From positions 496,001 through 560,000 of the forward strand of contig NZ_AOHO01000074.1 of assembly GCF_000342005.1 (NCBI RefSeq): 64,000 nt of DNA, in the 5' to 3' direction. This stretch comes from Amycolatopsis decaplanina DSM 44594 (GTDB lineage: Bacteria; Actinomycetota; Actinomycetes; Mycobacteriales; Pseudonocardiaceae). Positions within the stretch are counted from its first letter, which is position 1. Every line of letters starts with the position of its first letter. The notes below the pieces were generated by a model. That model was not told the DNA's origin. It searched no databases and saw only the letters and a program-made list of their open reading frames with translations. Of this stretch, positions 23,887 to 33,475 are shown piece after piece. Position numbers and translations under genes: made by a program.

Positions 23887-24333
23887 CGGGTGATGCCACG
23901 AGTTCCGCCAGAGCGACTCGTACTCCCGCTGCTCCGACGGGTCACCCGGAAGCGGCTCGACGACGCCGGCACGCAGGCCCGCGACGGCGATCGCGACCAG
24001 CCGCCGGACGTTCTCGTCATTATCCGCCTCCGGCACCGGACCGCGCCTGCTGAACTGGCCGATCAGCGGCGAGATGTCCGGCGTCGTGACGTCGTCGCGC
24101 AGCACCCCGGCGGCGTGCGCGCGAGCGACCACCTGGCCGGCAAGGTCCTGCGCTATCCCGGTGGCCTGCCACATCTCCTCGGTGGCGTCGATCCGTCCCG
24201 CGAGCGGCGCGAGGGCGCCGAACCCGCGGTTGATGACCACCTCGCGCGCGGTTCGCGATGCCGGCAAACCCGAGGCCAAGAAACTGGCGAGACTCAGCGC
24301 GGTCCTGGTCGAGGGCGATCTCGACGTCCCCGA
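23887..24333 (-). pseudogene. Remnant of a TetR-family regulator (C-terminal domain only)
   Basis: The minus-strand frame encodes about 148 residues typical of a TetR ligand domain (TALSLASFLASGLPASRTA through GVLRDDVTTPDISPLIGQFS to LVAIAVAGLRAG). No helix-turn-helix precedes it; the upstream part of the frame is arginine-rich translation of the opposite strand and there is no credible start. It overlaps a remnant on the other strand, supporting a deletion junction. Confidence 0.55.
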
Positions 24334-24353
24334 TTCCCTGCGGTGAAGACCGC

Positions 24354-24681
24354 GTACTGGCGCTTCCGGTGGATCCCGCGAAACCGATGCGGATGATCGC
24401 CGCCGACGACATCGGGTTCTTCGCCGCGACGGCGTTCGAGGACCGCGAAGGCTTCCTCGGGCAGGCGCTACGAACGGGTCACCGGGGTCCCGACCCGCTT
24501 CGAACCGAAGCCGATCGAGGAGCGCATGTTCGATTGGTTCGCCGAGAGCGGCTACGCGGCGGATGTCGCGGGCCTGCGGTCGCGCTACCCAGGACTCACC
24601 CGCTTCGAAGATTATCTGCGACTGTCTGTTCCGGGCGAGGCGGTTCGTCGGGATGGTGAACAAGCCAAAGCCAAGGAGTGA
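24354..24681 (+). pseudogene. Remnant of an NmrA/SDR-type NAD(P)-binding protein, frameshifted
   Basis: The frame from 24354 reads LALPVDPAKPMRMIAADDIG and continues FFAATAFEDREGFLG, matching the C-terminal half of NmrA-like proteins. Near 24465 the homologous reading shifts by one frame and continues as RYERVTGVPTRFEPKPIEER to a TGA at 24679-24681. The N-terminal Rossmann part is missing. The TGA is 2 bp before the YCII start, so it was probably the first gene of that operon. Confidence 0.55.
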
Positions 24682-24683
24682 CC

Positions 24684-25025
24684 ATGCGCTACATGTTGCT
24701 GATCTGCGGAAGCCCGTTCCCCGGCGCGGACGACTGCGAAGACCCGCTCGACGAAAAGACGCAGGCGTGGGTCGACGAGATGACCGCTCGCGGAGTCCGG
24801 CTGTCCGGCAGCAGGCTCCGGTCGGCGGCCACCGCGACCACCGTGCGCCACCGCGACGGCGAACTGCTCGTCTCGGACGGGCCGTTCGCGGAGACGAAGG
24901 AACAGATCCTCGGCTACGACCTGATCGAGTGCGCCGATCTGGACGAGGCGATCGAGGTCGTGTCGAAACATCCGGTCGCGAAGTTCGCGACCATCGAGAT
25001 CCGGCCGATCTGGCCGACCCCCTGA
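24684..25025 (+). CDS. YciI-like (YCII/DGPF domain) protein
   Basis: A 113-residue single-domain protein with the LLVSDGPFAETKEQILGYDL motif that defines the DGPF/YCII group and an N-terminal MRYMLLICG strand. Such proteins are often encoded next to ECF sigma factors or reductases; none is intact here. ATG at 24684 follows AAGGAG. Small cytoplasmic ferredoxin-like fold protein; activity unknown. Confidence 0.85.
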   Translation: MRYMLLICGSPFPGADDCEDPLDEKTQAWVDEMTARGVRLSGSRLRSAATATTVRHRDGELLVSDGPFAETKEQILGYDLIECADLDEAIEVVSKHPVAKFATIEIRPIWPTP

Positions 25026-25031
25026 CCCAGC

Positions 25032-25095
25032 CTCGTGAGTGGTAAGGACGGTTCTAACCGTCTTTGCCACTCACGAGAGCAAAGGTCCCTTGCTC
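25032..25095. repeat. 46-nt CTCGTGAGTGG palindrome (copy c) abutting an AGCAAAGGTCCCTTGCT element
   Basis: Copy c spans 25032-25077; its two stem irregularities are G-U pairs if read as plus-strand RNA. It is followed at once by GAGCAAAGGTCCCTTGCTC, whose complement supplies the TGA stop of the FMN reductase. Together they separate two convergent genes. Confidence 0.85.
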
Positions 25096-25672
25096 ACCCA
25101 CCGGCCAGCAGCTGCTCGAACGGCACGAACCCGCTGTCCGGAGCCGCGACCGGCGCCCCCGCCAGCCGGGAGGCGAATTCCCGCCCGGCCCGCGAGGCCC
25201 GCGTGTCGAGATCACCCGGAGACGCCCAGTCCGACGAAGCCGCGTACACCGCCGTCGCGACAGGCTCGGCGCGAAGGTAGGCGAAGAGCGGACGCAGCGC
25301 GAAGTCCAGCACCAGCGAGTGCCGTTCGGTTCCGCCGGTCGCGCCGATCAGTACCGGCTTCCCGTCGAGCGCCTTCTGGTCCAGCACGTCGAAGAACGAC
25401 TTGAACAGCCCGCTGTACGACGCGGTGAACACCGGCGTCACGGCGATCAGGCCGTCCGCGGCGGTCACCGTGTCGATGGCCGCGCGCAGGGCCGGGGACG
25501 GGAATCCGGTCAGCATGTTCTTCGTGACGTCGACGGCCAGGTCGCGGAGCTCGATCACCTCGATCTCCACGTCCGGCAACACCGAACGGGTGGCCGCGGC
25601 GAGTTTGTCGGCGAGCAGCCGGGTCGAGGACGGCTGGCTCAGTCCCGCGGTCACGACAGCGATCGTGGTCAT
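25094..25672 (-). CDS. FMN reductase of the LLM-partnered (CE1759-like) type
   Basis: A 192-residue flavodoxin-fold NAD(P)H-dependent FMN reductase. The N-terminal VVTAGLSQPSSTRLLADKL loop binds flavin phosphate and the TPVFTASYSGLFKSFFDVLD motif is conserved in the group. It overlaps the upstream flavin monooxygenase gene by 4 bp (ATGA). Pairing of exactly these two families is known (CE1758/CE1759), with this protein supplying reduced FMN. Stop codon lies in a repeat. Confidence 0.88.
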   Translation of the reverse strand: MTTIAVVTAGLSQPSSTRLLADKLAAATRSVLPDVEIEVIELRDLAVDVTKNMLTGFPSPALRAAIDTVTAADGLIAVTPVFTASYSGLFKSFFDVLDQKALDGKPVLIGATGGTERHSLVLDFALRPLFAYLRAEPVATAVYAASSDWASPGDLDTRASRAGREFASRLAGAPVAAPDSGFVPFEQLLAGG

Positions 25673-26745
25673 ACGGTCACCCCTGACGAAAGAGAAGCGT
25701 GAGTGGGAGCCTCGGGCACGTGAGCCGGGCGAAGCGAGTCGAGTTCCTTGCGCAGCACCGGAATGACGTGCTCACCCAGCAGGTCGAGCTGTTCCAGCAC
25801 GGTCTTCAGCGGCAGTCCGGCGTGGTCCATCAGGAACAGCTGACGCTGGTAGTCGCCGAAGTGCTCGCGGAAGGTCAGCGTCTTGTCGATCACCTCTTGC
25901 GGGCTGCCGACGGTCAGCGGCGTCTGCTCGGTGAACTCCTCCAGTGACGGCCCGTGCCCGTACACCGGCGCGTTGTCGAAGTACGGCCGGAACTCCCGCA
26001 CCGCGTCCTGCGACTTCGGGCGCAGGAACACCTGGCCGCCCAGTCCGACGATGGCCTGGTCCGCCTTGCCGTGCCCGTAGTGCTCGTACCGCTCGCGGTA
26101 CAGGTTGATCAGCGCCTGGAAGTGCTCCTTCGGCCAGAAGATGTGGTTCGCGAAGAACCCATCGCCGTAGTAGGCGGCCTGCTCCGCGATCTCCGGGCTG
26201 CGGATCGAACCGTGCCACACGAACGGCGGAACTCCGTCGAGCGGCCGCGGGGTCGAGGTGAACTCCTGCAACGGCGTCCGGAACTTGCCGGACCAGCTGA
26301 CCACGTCCTCCCGCCACAACCGGTGCAGCAGGTGGTAGTTCTCGATCGCGAGCGGGATCCCCTGCCGGATGTCCTGCCCGAACCACGGGTACACCGGGCC
26401 GGTGTTGCCGCGCCCCATCATCAGGTCGACACGGCCGTCGGCGAGGTGCTGCAGCATCGCGAAGTCCTCGGCGATCTTCACCGGGTCGTTCGTCGTGATC
26501 AGCGTGGTCGAGGTGGAAAGGATGATCTTCGACGTCCGCGCGGCGATGTAGCCGAGCATCGTCGTCGGCGAAGAAGGCACGAAGGGCGGGTTGTGGTGCT
26601 CGCCGGTCGCGAAGACGTCGAGGCCGACTTCTTCGGCCTTGAGCGCGATCCGCACCATCGCCTTGATGCGCTCGTACTCGCTGGGCGCCTCCCCGGTGGT
26701 CGGGTCGGTCGTCACATCGCCCACCGTGAAGATTCCGAACTGCAT
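25669..26745 (-). CDS. LLM-class flavin-dependent oxidoreductase (CE1758-like)
   Basis: A 358-residue luciferase-like TIM-barrel monooxygenase. Visible motifs are FATGEHHNPPFVPSSP near residue 45, LGYIAARTSKIILST, and DLMMGRGNTGPVYPWFG near 110. It uses FMNH2 made by the reductase encoded immediately downstream. Substrate unknown. ATG at 26745 with AGGGAGCAGG upstream. Confidence 0.9.
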   Translation of the reverse strand: MQFGIFTVGDVTTDPTTGEAPSEYERIKAMVRIALKAEEVGLDVFATGEHHNPPFVPSSPTTMLGYIAARTSKIILSTSTTLITTNDPVKIAEDFAMLQHLADGRVDLMMGRGNTGPVYPWFGQDIRQGIPLAIENYHLLHRLWREDVVSWSGKFRTPLQEFTSTPRPLDGVPPFVWHGSIRSPEIAEQAAYYGDGFFANHIFWPKEHFQALINLYRERYEHYGHGKADQAIVGLGGQVFLRPKSQDAVREFRPYFDNAPVYGHGPSLEEFTEQTPLTVGSPQEVIDKTLTFREHFGDYQRQLFLMDHAGLPLKTVLEQLDLLGEHVIPVLRKELDSLRPAHVPEAPTHASLSSGVTV

Positions 26746-26880
26746 GACCTGCTCCCTGGGCCGGGGTTACTTTGCTTGAGCGTTCAACCTCACGCGAGCG
26801 AGAAGTATTCCAGACCATCGGCGCGAGCTGAAAGGGTGACTTGATCGGCCCGGAAAGTGGCCGCCCTCACACTCGGATCC

Positions 26881-28305
26881 ATGTGGCTCACTTCCCTGCT
26901 TGTGACAACGTTGACATTCGCTCTCACGCCGGCCACCACCACTCCCGAACCCACCGTCGCGGCGACGATCTGCGCCAAGTACTGCGACAACCGCGACCCC
27001 GCATTGGCCGTCGGCGAAAGAAGACCCGGTACGGCGACCGTCTGGGGCCGCGGCATCACGCTGCATCTCTCCGATGGCGACGACATGGGCTGGGGCAGCA
27101 TCGCCGACGGCGACCCCGGCGACGAGGTCTGGCTCGACCGCTCTTTCGACGGCGGTCGCACGTGGACCGGCGACAGCCGGATCGGCGACACGAAGATCCC
27201 GTCCGGCCAACGCGGCTGGCGGACCCTGATGTTCAACGTCGACGACCCCGCCACCCACCGCTTCGGCGCCCTGCGCGCCTGCGGGAAGGCGGGCAACCGG
27301 CCGGAAATCGCCTGCACGCCGTGGTTCCGCACCACGGTCGCGGCGAACGACCGTGCCGAGGCCGCGGCCACCGCGCTCATGCAGTTCTACGACAACGACA
27401 CGGGTCTCTGGCAGACCACCGGCTGGTGGAACTCGGCGAACGCGCTCACCGCGATCCTCGACTACAGCACCCGCACCGGCTCGCAGAATTACCGCTACGC
27501 CATCGGCAACACCTTCGACCGCAACCGCGGGAACGACTTCACCAACTCCTACATCGACGACACCGGCTGGTGGGCGCTCGCCTGGATCCGCGCCTACGAC
27601 CTGACCAAGGACCGCCGCTACCTCGACACCGCCGTCATCGCGGCGAACTACATGTACTCCTATCGCGACGGGACCTGCGGCGGCGGACTCTGGTGGTCGA
27701 CGGCGAAGACGTACAAGAACGCGGTCACCAACGAGCTGTACGTCAAGGTGGCCGCGTCACTGCACAACCGGCTCCCCGGCGACACCGTGCAGTTGGCCAG
27801 GGCACGCGAGGTCTGGGACTGGTTCCGCGCGAGCGGCATGATCAACGGCGGCGATCTGATCAACGACGGGCTGAACTCCACCTGCGCCAACAACGGGCAA
27901 GCGGTCTGGAGTTACAACCAGGGCATCATCCTCGGCGCGCTGGTCGAACTGAACCGCGCGACCGGTGACGCCGCTCTGCTCACCCGGGCCCGTCAGCTCG
28001 CGGACGCCTCCACCACGACCTCACAGCTTCACTCGAACGGGATCCTGCGCGACCCGTGCGAGTCCGGGGACTGCGGCGCCGACGGACCATCGTTCAAGGG
28101 TGCTTACGCCAGGGGACTCGGCGAGCTGGACCGGGCGCTGGCGGGCAGGCCGTACCGCGCTTACCTGACGCGCCAAGCGAACTCGACGATCGCGAACAAC
28201 CGTACGTCGCTCGACCAGCACGGCCTGCGCTGGGCGGGGCCGGGCGACAGGATCGACGCCGCCCGTCAGCACAGCGCGCTGGAGGTCCTCACCGCAGCCC
28301 TCTGA
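26881..28305 (+). CDS. Secreted GH76-family glycosidase (alpha-1,6-mannanase type)
   Basis: A 474-residue protein with an N-terminal signal sequence (MWLTSLLVTTLTFALTPA). Residues ~40-150 form a beta-rich domain of uncertain type; the rest is an (alpha/alpha)6 GH76 domain with the catalytic Asp-Asp pair in YIDDTGWWALAW (Asp226-Asp227). GH76 enzymes cut alpha-1,6-mannan such as fungal wall mannan or actinobacterial lipomannan backbones. ATG at 26881 has only a weak ribosome site. The 3' end overlaps the convergent 82-residue gene by 17 bp. Confidence 0.88.
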   Translation: MWLTSLLVTTLTFALTPATTTPEPTVAATICAKYCDNRDPALAVGERRPGTATVWGRGITLHLSDGDDMGWGSIADGDPGDEVWLDRSFDGGRTWTGDSRIGDTKIPSGQRGWRTLMFNVDDPATHRFGALRACGKAGNRPEIACTPWFRTTVAANDRAEAAATALMQFYDNDTGLWQTTGWWNSANALTAILDYSTRTGSQNYRYAIGNTFDRNRGNDFTNSYIDDTGWWALAWIRAYDLTKDRRYLDTAVIAANYMYSYRDGTCGGGLWWSTAKTYKNAVTNELYVKVAASLHNRLPGDTVQLARAREVWDWFRASGMINGGDLINDGLNSTCANNGQAVWSYNQGIILGALVELNRATGDAALLTRARQLADASTTTSQLHSNGILRDPCESGDCGADGPSFKGAYARGLGELDRALAGRPYRAYLTRQANSTIANNRTSLDQHGLRWAGPGDRIDAARQHSALEVLTAAL

Positions 28306-28537
28306 GCACCGGATCCGGGACGTGCAGCCAGGCGCGGACCTCGGTCTCCTTCTCGTGCACGAGCACCTGCCGGTAGCTCATCGTGCCGAGGCCGGGACCG
28401 CCCTGGTCCCGGACGTCCTGGATCCGCAGGCCGGGCTCGGTGACGACGTTGCACCTGGCCAGTTCCGCGGTCAGCCGGGACACCAGCGGACACACCAGGT
28501 GGAACTTCGGGAAATGCGGCGGGACCACGACGATCAT
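28289..28537 (-). CDS. Small protein of unknown function
   Basis: An 82-residue soluble protein (starts MIVVVPPHFPKFHLV). ATG at 28537 follows GGGGA. No motif or family was recognised; composition is ordinary. It converges with the GH76 gene and overlaps its last codons. The ~290 bp upstream, to parE, contains no other gene and presumably the promoters. Confidence 0.6.
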   Translation of the reverse strand: MIVVVPPHFPKFHLVCPLVSRLTAELARCNVVTEPGLRIQDVRDQGGPGLGTMSYRQVLVHEKETEVRAWLHVPDPVLRGLR

Positions 28538-28826
28538 GCCGTCCCCGGTGTCGCGCTTCAGGCAGGCGTGACGCGTGTGGACCGGTTCCGACGGTCACCT
28601 TCTTCCCCCGTAACCCTGTGACACCGGAAACGATAACGCCTCATCCGAGCCCTGAGGAAGCCGCTTTCCCCAGCCGTGACCCGGCCATCGGGAGAGGGTG
28701 ATCCGCCACACCGGGGCTCGGGAGGAAGAAGCTGTCGGAGGGGACGGATATCCTCCAGTACGGTGTCGCGTTGAACGCCACCTCCACGAGCTAGTTCGCG
28801 AGCCACGACTCCAGGAGAAGTACCCA

Positions 28827-30878
28827 GTGACTGCTGAGACCCTGTACGGGGCCGACGACCTGACGCATCTCGAGGGTCTGGAAGCGGTCCGCAAGCGCCC
28901 CGGGATGTACATCGGCTCCACCGACAGCCGAGGCATCAACCACCTGTTCTCCGAGGTCGTGGACAACTCGACCGACGAAGGTGTGGCCGGTCACGCCACG
29001 AAGATCGTGGTCACCCTGCACGCCGACGGCAGTGTCCAGGTGGACGACGACGGCCGCGGCATCCCCACCGGCACGCACGCCAAATCCGGTTTGTCCGGTG
29101 TCGAGCTGGTGCTGACCAGGCTGCACGCCGGCGGCAAGTTCGGCGGCTCGGGATACAAGACCTCCGGCGGCCTGCACGGCGTCGGCGCGTCGGCGGTGAA
29201 CGCGCTGTCGCACCGCTTCGACGTCACGGTGAAGCAGAACGGCAAGGTGCACCAGATGTCGTTCGCGCACGGTGTCCCCGGCGTCTTCGACGGACCCGGG
29301 CCGAAGGCCAAGTTCACTCGCAGGTCCGGGCTGAACGTCACCGGGAAGATGAAGCGCGGCGAGCGCTCCGGCACGTCGATCCGGTACTGGTACGACTCGC
29401 GCTACTTCGAGAGCGGCGCCGCGCTCGACGTCGAGGGTGTCCGCGCGAAGATGCGCAACACCGCGTTCCTGGTCCCCGGCGTCACGTACGTGCTGCGCAC
29501 CGCCGTCGACGACTCGATCAGCGAAGAGACCTTCCACTTCCCCAACGGCCTCGCCGACATGGTCGACTTCCTCGCCCCGGACAGCGAGAAACCCGTCTGC
29601 GGCACGCTGATCATCAACGGCGAGGGCACGTACAAGGAGAACGCCGCCGACGCCAGCGGTGTCATGCAGTCCAATGTGGAGCGTCACGCCGAGGTCGAGG
29701 TCGCGCTCCGCTGGGGCACCGGCTACGAGCGCACGGTGGAGTGCTTCACCAACACCATCCGCAACGTGCACGGCGGCACGCACCGGCGCGGTTTCGACCG
29801 CGCCGTGCTGAAAGCCTTGCAGGACGCCATTTCCAAGACCCGCGGGCTGCTCAAGCCCAAGGAGGACATGCCGACGGTCGAGGACGTGCTCGAAGGCATG
29901 ACGGCGGTCGTCCACGTCCGGCTGCCGGAGCCGCAGTTCACCTCGCAGACCAAGGACGAGCTGTCCACCGCCGGGATCACCCGGGTCATCCAGGGCATCG
30001 TCGACAAGCACATCCGGTCGTGGACCGAGGAGCGCAAGACCAAGTCCGAGGCGAAGATCGTGCTGCAGAAGGTGGTCGACGCGGCACGCGTCCGGCTCAC
30101 CCAGAAGCAGCAGAAGGACGCCGCCCGGCGCAAGACCGCGCTCGAAGGCGCGGCCATGCCGCCGAAGCTGGTCGACTGCCGCACCACCGGCGTCTCCCGC
30201 AGCGAACTGTTCCTCGTCGAGGGTGACAGCGCGCTCGGTTCGGCGCGGATGGCGCGCGTGTCGGAGTACCAGGCGCTGCTTCCCTTGCGCGGCAAGATCC
30301 TCAACGTCCAGAAGGCGTCGCTCGGCGACACCCTCAAGAACGCCGAGATCGCCTCGATCGTGCAGGTGCTCGGCGCGGGCAGCGGGCGCACGTTCGACCT
30401 GTCGACCATGCGCTACGGCCGGGTGATCCTGATGGCCGACGCGGACGTCGACGGTTCGCACATCCGGACGCTGCTGATCACGCTGTTCGCCAAGTACATG
30501 CGGCCGGTGATCGAGGACGGCAGGCTCTACGCCGCGATGCCGCCGCTGCACAAACTGGTCACCAAGGGCCGCAACCCGGAGACCCACTTCACCTTCACCC
30601 AGAAGGAGATGGAGACCAAGTACGCGGCGCTGGAGCGGGCGGGCAAGCAGATCGTCACGCCGGTGCCGCGGTTCAAGGGCCTCGGTGAGATGGACGCCGA
30701 CGAACTGTGGGACACCACGATGAACCCGGCCACCCGTTCGGTCCGCCGCATCACCCTCGACGACGTCGAAGCCGCTGAGAACGCGCTCGAACTGTTGATG
30801 GGCGAGAAGGTCGAACCACGCCGCAACTGGCTGGTCGAATCCTCCGACCGGGTCGACCGCGAAGCCATCGACGCCTGA
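28827..30878 (+). CDS. parE: DNA topoisomerase IV subunit B
   Basis: A 683-residue GHKL ATPase/TOPRIM protein. N-terminal ATPase motifs: RKRPGMYIGS, EVVDNSTDE and the GLHGVGASAVNALS loop. TOPRIM: LVEGDSALGSARMA near residue 464 and the metal-binding DADVDGSHIRT near 537. GTG at 28827 has AGGAGA upstream; the frame extends further up without support. Followed 29 bp later by parC. Pairing with a ParC-like subunit away from dnaA/gyrAB argues for topoisomerase IV rather than gyrase. Confidence 0.9.
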   Translation: MTAETLYGADDLTHLEGLEAVRKRPGMYIGSTDSRGINHLFSEVVDNSTDEGVAGHATKIVVTLHADGSVQVDDDGRGIPTGTHAKSGLSGVELVLTRLHAGGKFGGSGYKTSGGLHGVGASAVNALSHRFDVTVKQNGKVHQMSFAHGVPGVFDGPGPKAKFTRRSGLNVTGKMKRGERSGTSIRYWYDSRYFESGAALDVEGVRAKMRNTAFLVPGVTYVLRTAVDDSISEETFHFPNGLADMVDFLAPDSEKPVCGTLIINGEGTYKENAADASGVMQSNVERHAEVEVALRWGTGYERTVECFTNTIRNVHGGTHRRGFDRAVLKALQDAISKTRGLLKPKEDMPTVEDVLEGMTAVVHVRLPEPQFTSQTKDELSTAGITRVIQGIVDKHIRSWTEERKTKSEAKIVLQKVVDAARVRLTQKQQKDAARRKTALEGAAMPPKLVDCRTTGVSRSELFLVEGDSALGSARMARVSEYQALLPLRGKILNVQKASLGDTLKNAEIASIVQVLGAGSGRTFDLSTMRYGRVILMADADVDGSHIRTLLITLFAKYMRPVIEDGRLYAAMPPLHKLVTKGRNPETHFTFTQKEMETKYAALERAGKQIVTPVPRFKGLGEMDADELWDTTMNPATRSVRRITLDDVEAAENALELLMGEKVEPRRNWLVESSDRVDREAIDA

Positions 30879-30907
30879 TTTCGCTGCTATTCAAGGAGCT
30901 TTGAGCA

Positions 30908-33394
30908 ATGGCACGCCGTAAGGGCACCACCACCAAGGTCGACCCGTCAGCGTTCGACCAGCCCGGCGCGAACGTCTTCGACAACTCGCTGAAGACGGAG
31001 ATCGAGGATTCGTACCTGGAGTACGCCTACTCGGTCATCCATTCGCGGGCGCTCCCGGACGCGCGGGACGGGCTGAAGCCGGTGCACCGCCGGATCATGT
31101 ACTCGATGAACGAGAACGGCTACCGGCCGACGCACGCGTACGTGAAGTCGTCCCGCGTGGTCGGCGACGTGATGGGCAAGTACCACCCGCACGGCGACAC
31201 GGCGATCTACGACGCCATGGTCCGGCTCGCGCAGGACTTCTCGCTCAACGTCCCGCTGGTCGACGGGCACGGCAACTTCGGCTCCCCCGACGACGGCCCG
31301 GCCGCCTCGCGATACACCGAGGCGCGGTTGTCCCCGGAAGCGATGCTGCTGGTCGGCGAGCTCGGCGAGGACACCGTCGACTTCCGGCCGAACTACGACG
31401 GTTCGCTCGAAGAGCCGTCGGTGCTGCCCGCGGCCTTCCCGAACCTGCTGGTCAACGGCACTTCCGGGATCGCGGTCGGGATGGCGACCAACATGATCCC
31501 GCACAACCTGACCGAGGTCATCGGCGCGGCACGGTGGCTGATCAACCACCCGAACGCCACCCTCGACAAGCTGATGGAGTTCGTCCCGGGCCCCGACCTG
31601 CCGACCGGCGGTTCGCTGCTGGGGCTGGACGAGGTCCGCCGCGCGTACGAGACCGGCCGCGGTGTGGTGCGCATGCGCGCCAGCGCCGAGACCGGACCGC
31701 TGGAGGGCAGCCGCGGCCGCCAGGCGATCACCATCACCGAACTGCCTTATGGCGTCGGCCCGGAGAAGGTGATCGAGAAGATCACCGACGAGGTCAACAA
31801 GTCCAAGCGGCTCACCGGGATCGCCGACGTCAAGGACCTCACCGACCGCGAGAACGGCACACGGCTGGTCATCGAATGCAAGGTCGGCGTGAACCCGCAG
31901 GCCCTGCTGGCGGACCTGTACCGGCTGACGCCGCTGGAGCAGTCCTTCGGCATCAACAACCTGGTGCTGGTCGACGGGCAGCCGCGGACGCTGGGCCTCA
32001 AGGCGCTGCTGGAGGTCTTCCTCAGCCACCGTTACGAGGTCGTCACCCGCCGCACCCGGTACCGGCGCCGCAAGCGCGAAGAGCGTCTGCACCTGGTCGA
32101 CGGTCTGCTGATCGCCCTGCTCAACATCGACAAGGTGATCAAGCTGATCCGCGAGAGCGAGAACGCCGCGGCCGCGAAGGACGGCCTGATGAAGCGGTTC
32201 AAGCTCTCCGAGATCCAGGCGACCTACATCCTGGACACCCCGCTGCGGCGGCTCACGAAGTACGACCGGATCGAGCTCGAGGCCGAGCAGGACAAGCTGC
32301 GCGAGGAGATCGCCGAGCTGTCGAAGATCCTCGACGACGAGTCGGTGCTGAAGAAGGTCGTCTCGGCCGAGCTGGCCAAGGTCGCCAAGGACCACCCCGC
32401 CGAACGCCGCACCGCGCTGATCGACGGCGACCTCAAGGAGGTCCTCGCCGCGTCGAAGCCGTCGGGTCCGCTGGAGGTCGCCGACGATCCGTGCCAGGTG
32501 ATCCTGTCGGCCACCGGCCTGGTCGCGCGGACGGCGGCGGAATCGGAAGAGGCGTCGGAAGTGCGGCGCCGCAACGGCCGCGTCAAACACGACTCGGTGT
32601 CCGCCGTCGTGCATTCGACAGCGCGCGGCCAGGTGCTGCTGGTGACCAACCGCGGGCGCGCGTTCAAGACGGACGTGCTGCCGCTGCCGGTGCTGCCCGA
32701 GCAGGCGGGCACGGTCTCCCTGCGCGGCGGGATGGCCGCGAAGGAACTGGTGCCGCTGGAGAAGGGCGAGCGCGTCGTCGGCCTGGCCCCGCTCGGCGAA
32801 CAGGCGGCGGGCTCCCCGGGTCTCGCGCTCGGCACGAAACTCGGCGTCGTGAAGGTGTGCGCGCCGGAATGGCCGGTCCGCTCGGACGAGTTCGACGTGA
32901 TCAGCCTGAAGGACGGCGACGAGGTCGTCGGCGCCACCTGGCTCACCGACGGCAACGAGACGCTGGCGTTCCTGTCGTCCGAAGCATCACTGCTGCGCTA
33001 CGCCGCTTCGCTGGTGCGGCCGCAGGGCCTCAAGGGCGGCGGCATGGCCGGCATCGCCGTGCGTGGTGACGCGGAAGTGGTCTTCTTCGGCGCGATCCGG
33101 ACCGATGACGCCGAACACGGCGAGCCGATGGTCGTCACAGCGACCGGCGCGAGCGTGAAGGTGACCCCGTTCAGCGAGTACCCGGCCAAGGGTCGCGCGA
33201 CCGGCGGTGTCCGGGCGCAACGGTTCCTCAAGGGCGAAACGCGGCTGATGGTCGGCTGGATCGGCCCGCGGCCTGCCGGTGCCGCCCGCAACGGCGACCC
33301 GGTGGAACTGCCGGAGGTCGACCTCCGGCGCGACGGCTCCGGCCACGCGCACCCGGGCCCGGAGGTCGTCGGCCACCTGATCGAACGCGACTGA
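30908..33394 (+). CDS. parC: DNA topoisomerase IV subunit A
   Basis: An 828-residue type IIA cleavage subunit. The catalytic tyrosine is in AASRYTEARLS near residue 136. The quinolone-resistance region reads HPHGDTAIYDAMV (Thr and Asp at the two key positions). After the coiled coil (about 430-480) follows a beta-propeller domain. No QRRGGKG-type GyrA box was seen, which fits ParC. ATG at 30908 follows AAGGAG. Makes the A2B2 decatenase with the parE product. Confidence 0.9.
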   Translation: MARRKGTTTKVDPSAFDQPGANVFDNSLKTEIEDSYLEYAYSVIHSRALPDARDGLKPVHRRIMYSMNENGYRPTHAYVKSSRVVGDVMGKYHPHGDTAIYDAMVRLAQDFSLNVPLVDGHGNFGSPDDGPAASRYTEARLSPEAMLLVGELGEDTVDFRPNYDGSLEEPSVLPAAFPNLLVNGTSGIAVGMATNMIPHNLTEVIGAARWLINHPNATLDKLMEFVPGPDLPTGGSLLGLDEVRRAYETGRGVVRMRASAETGPLEGSRGRQAITITELPYGVGPEKVIEKITDEVNKSKRLTGIADVKDLTDRENGTRLVIECKVGVNPQALLADLYRLTPLEQSFGINNLVLVDGQPRTLGLKALLEVFLSHRYEVVTRRTRYRRRKREERLHLVDGLLIALLNIDKVIKLIRESENAAAAKDGLMKRFKLSEIQATYILDTPLRRLTKYDRIELEAEQDKLREEIAELSKILDDESVLKKVVSAELAKVAKDHPAERRTALIDGDLKEVLAASKPSGPLEVADDPCQVILSATGLVARTAAESEEASEVRRRNGRVKHDSVSAVVHSTARGQVLLVTNRGRAFKTDVLPLPVLPEQAGTVSLRGGMAAKELVPLEKGERVVGLAPLGEQAAGSPGLALGTKLGVVKVCAPEWPVRSDEFDVISLKDGDEVVGATWLTDGNETLAFLSSEASLLRYAASLVRPQGLKGGGMAGIAVRGDAEVVFFGAIRTDDAEHGEPMVVTATGASVKVTPFSEYPAKGRATGGVRAQRFLKGETRLMVGWIGPRPAGAARNGDPVELPEVDLRRDGSGHAHPGPEVVGHLIERD

Positions 33395-33406
33395 CCCCGC
33401 CCCTGC

Positions 33407-33468
33407 CGCAATCAGTCACCTACTCTTGCGTCCTCCTGGAAGCCGACGCAAGTAGGTGACTGATTGCG
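33407..33468. repeat. Inverted pair of CGCAAT..GTCACCTACT units
   Basis: Left copy 33407-33432 and right copy 33445-33468 can form a long hairpin interrupted by one 2-nt bulge, directly downstream of parC. Likely terminator; same family as 6976 and 42737. Confidence 0.8.
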
Positions 33469-33475
33469 AGGGCCT

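Noticed and set aside
26777..26788. TTGAGCGTTCAA as an operator for the LLM/FMN-reductase operon
   Set aside because: Only 4-bp arms and no regulator nearby; too weak to annotate.
28791..30587. Minus-strand 598-codon frame opposite parE
   Set aside because: Shadow of a strongly conserved gene; no recognisable domain.
30947..32614. Minus-strand 555-codon frame opposite parC
   Set aside because: Shadow frame; composition is that of reverse-complemented coding DNA.
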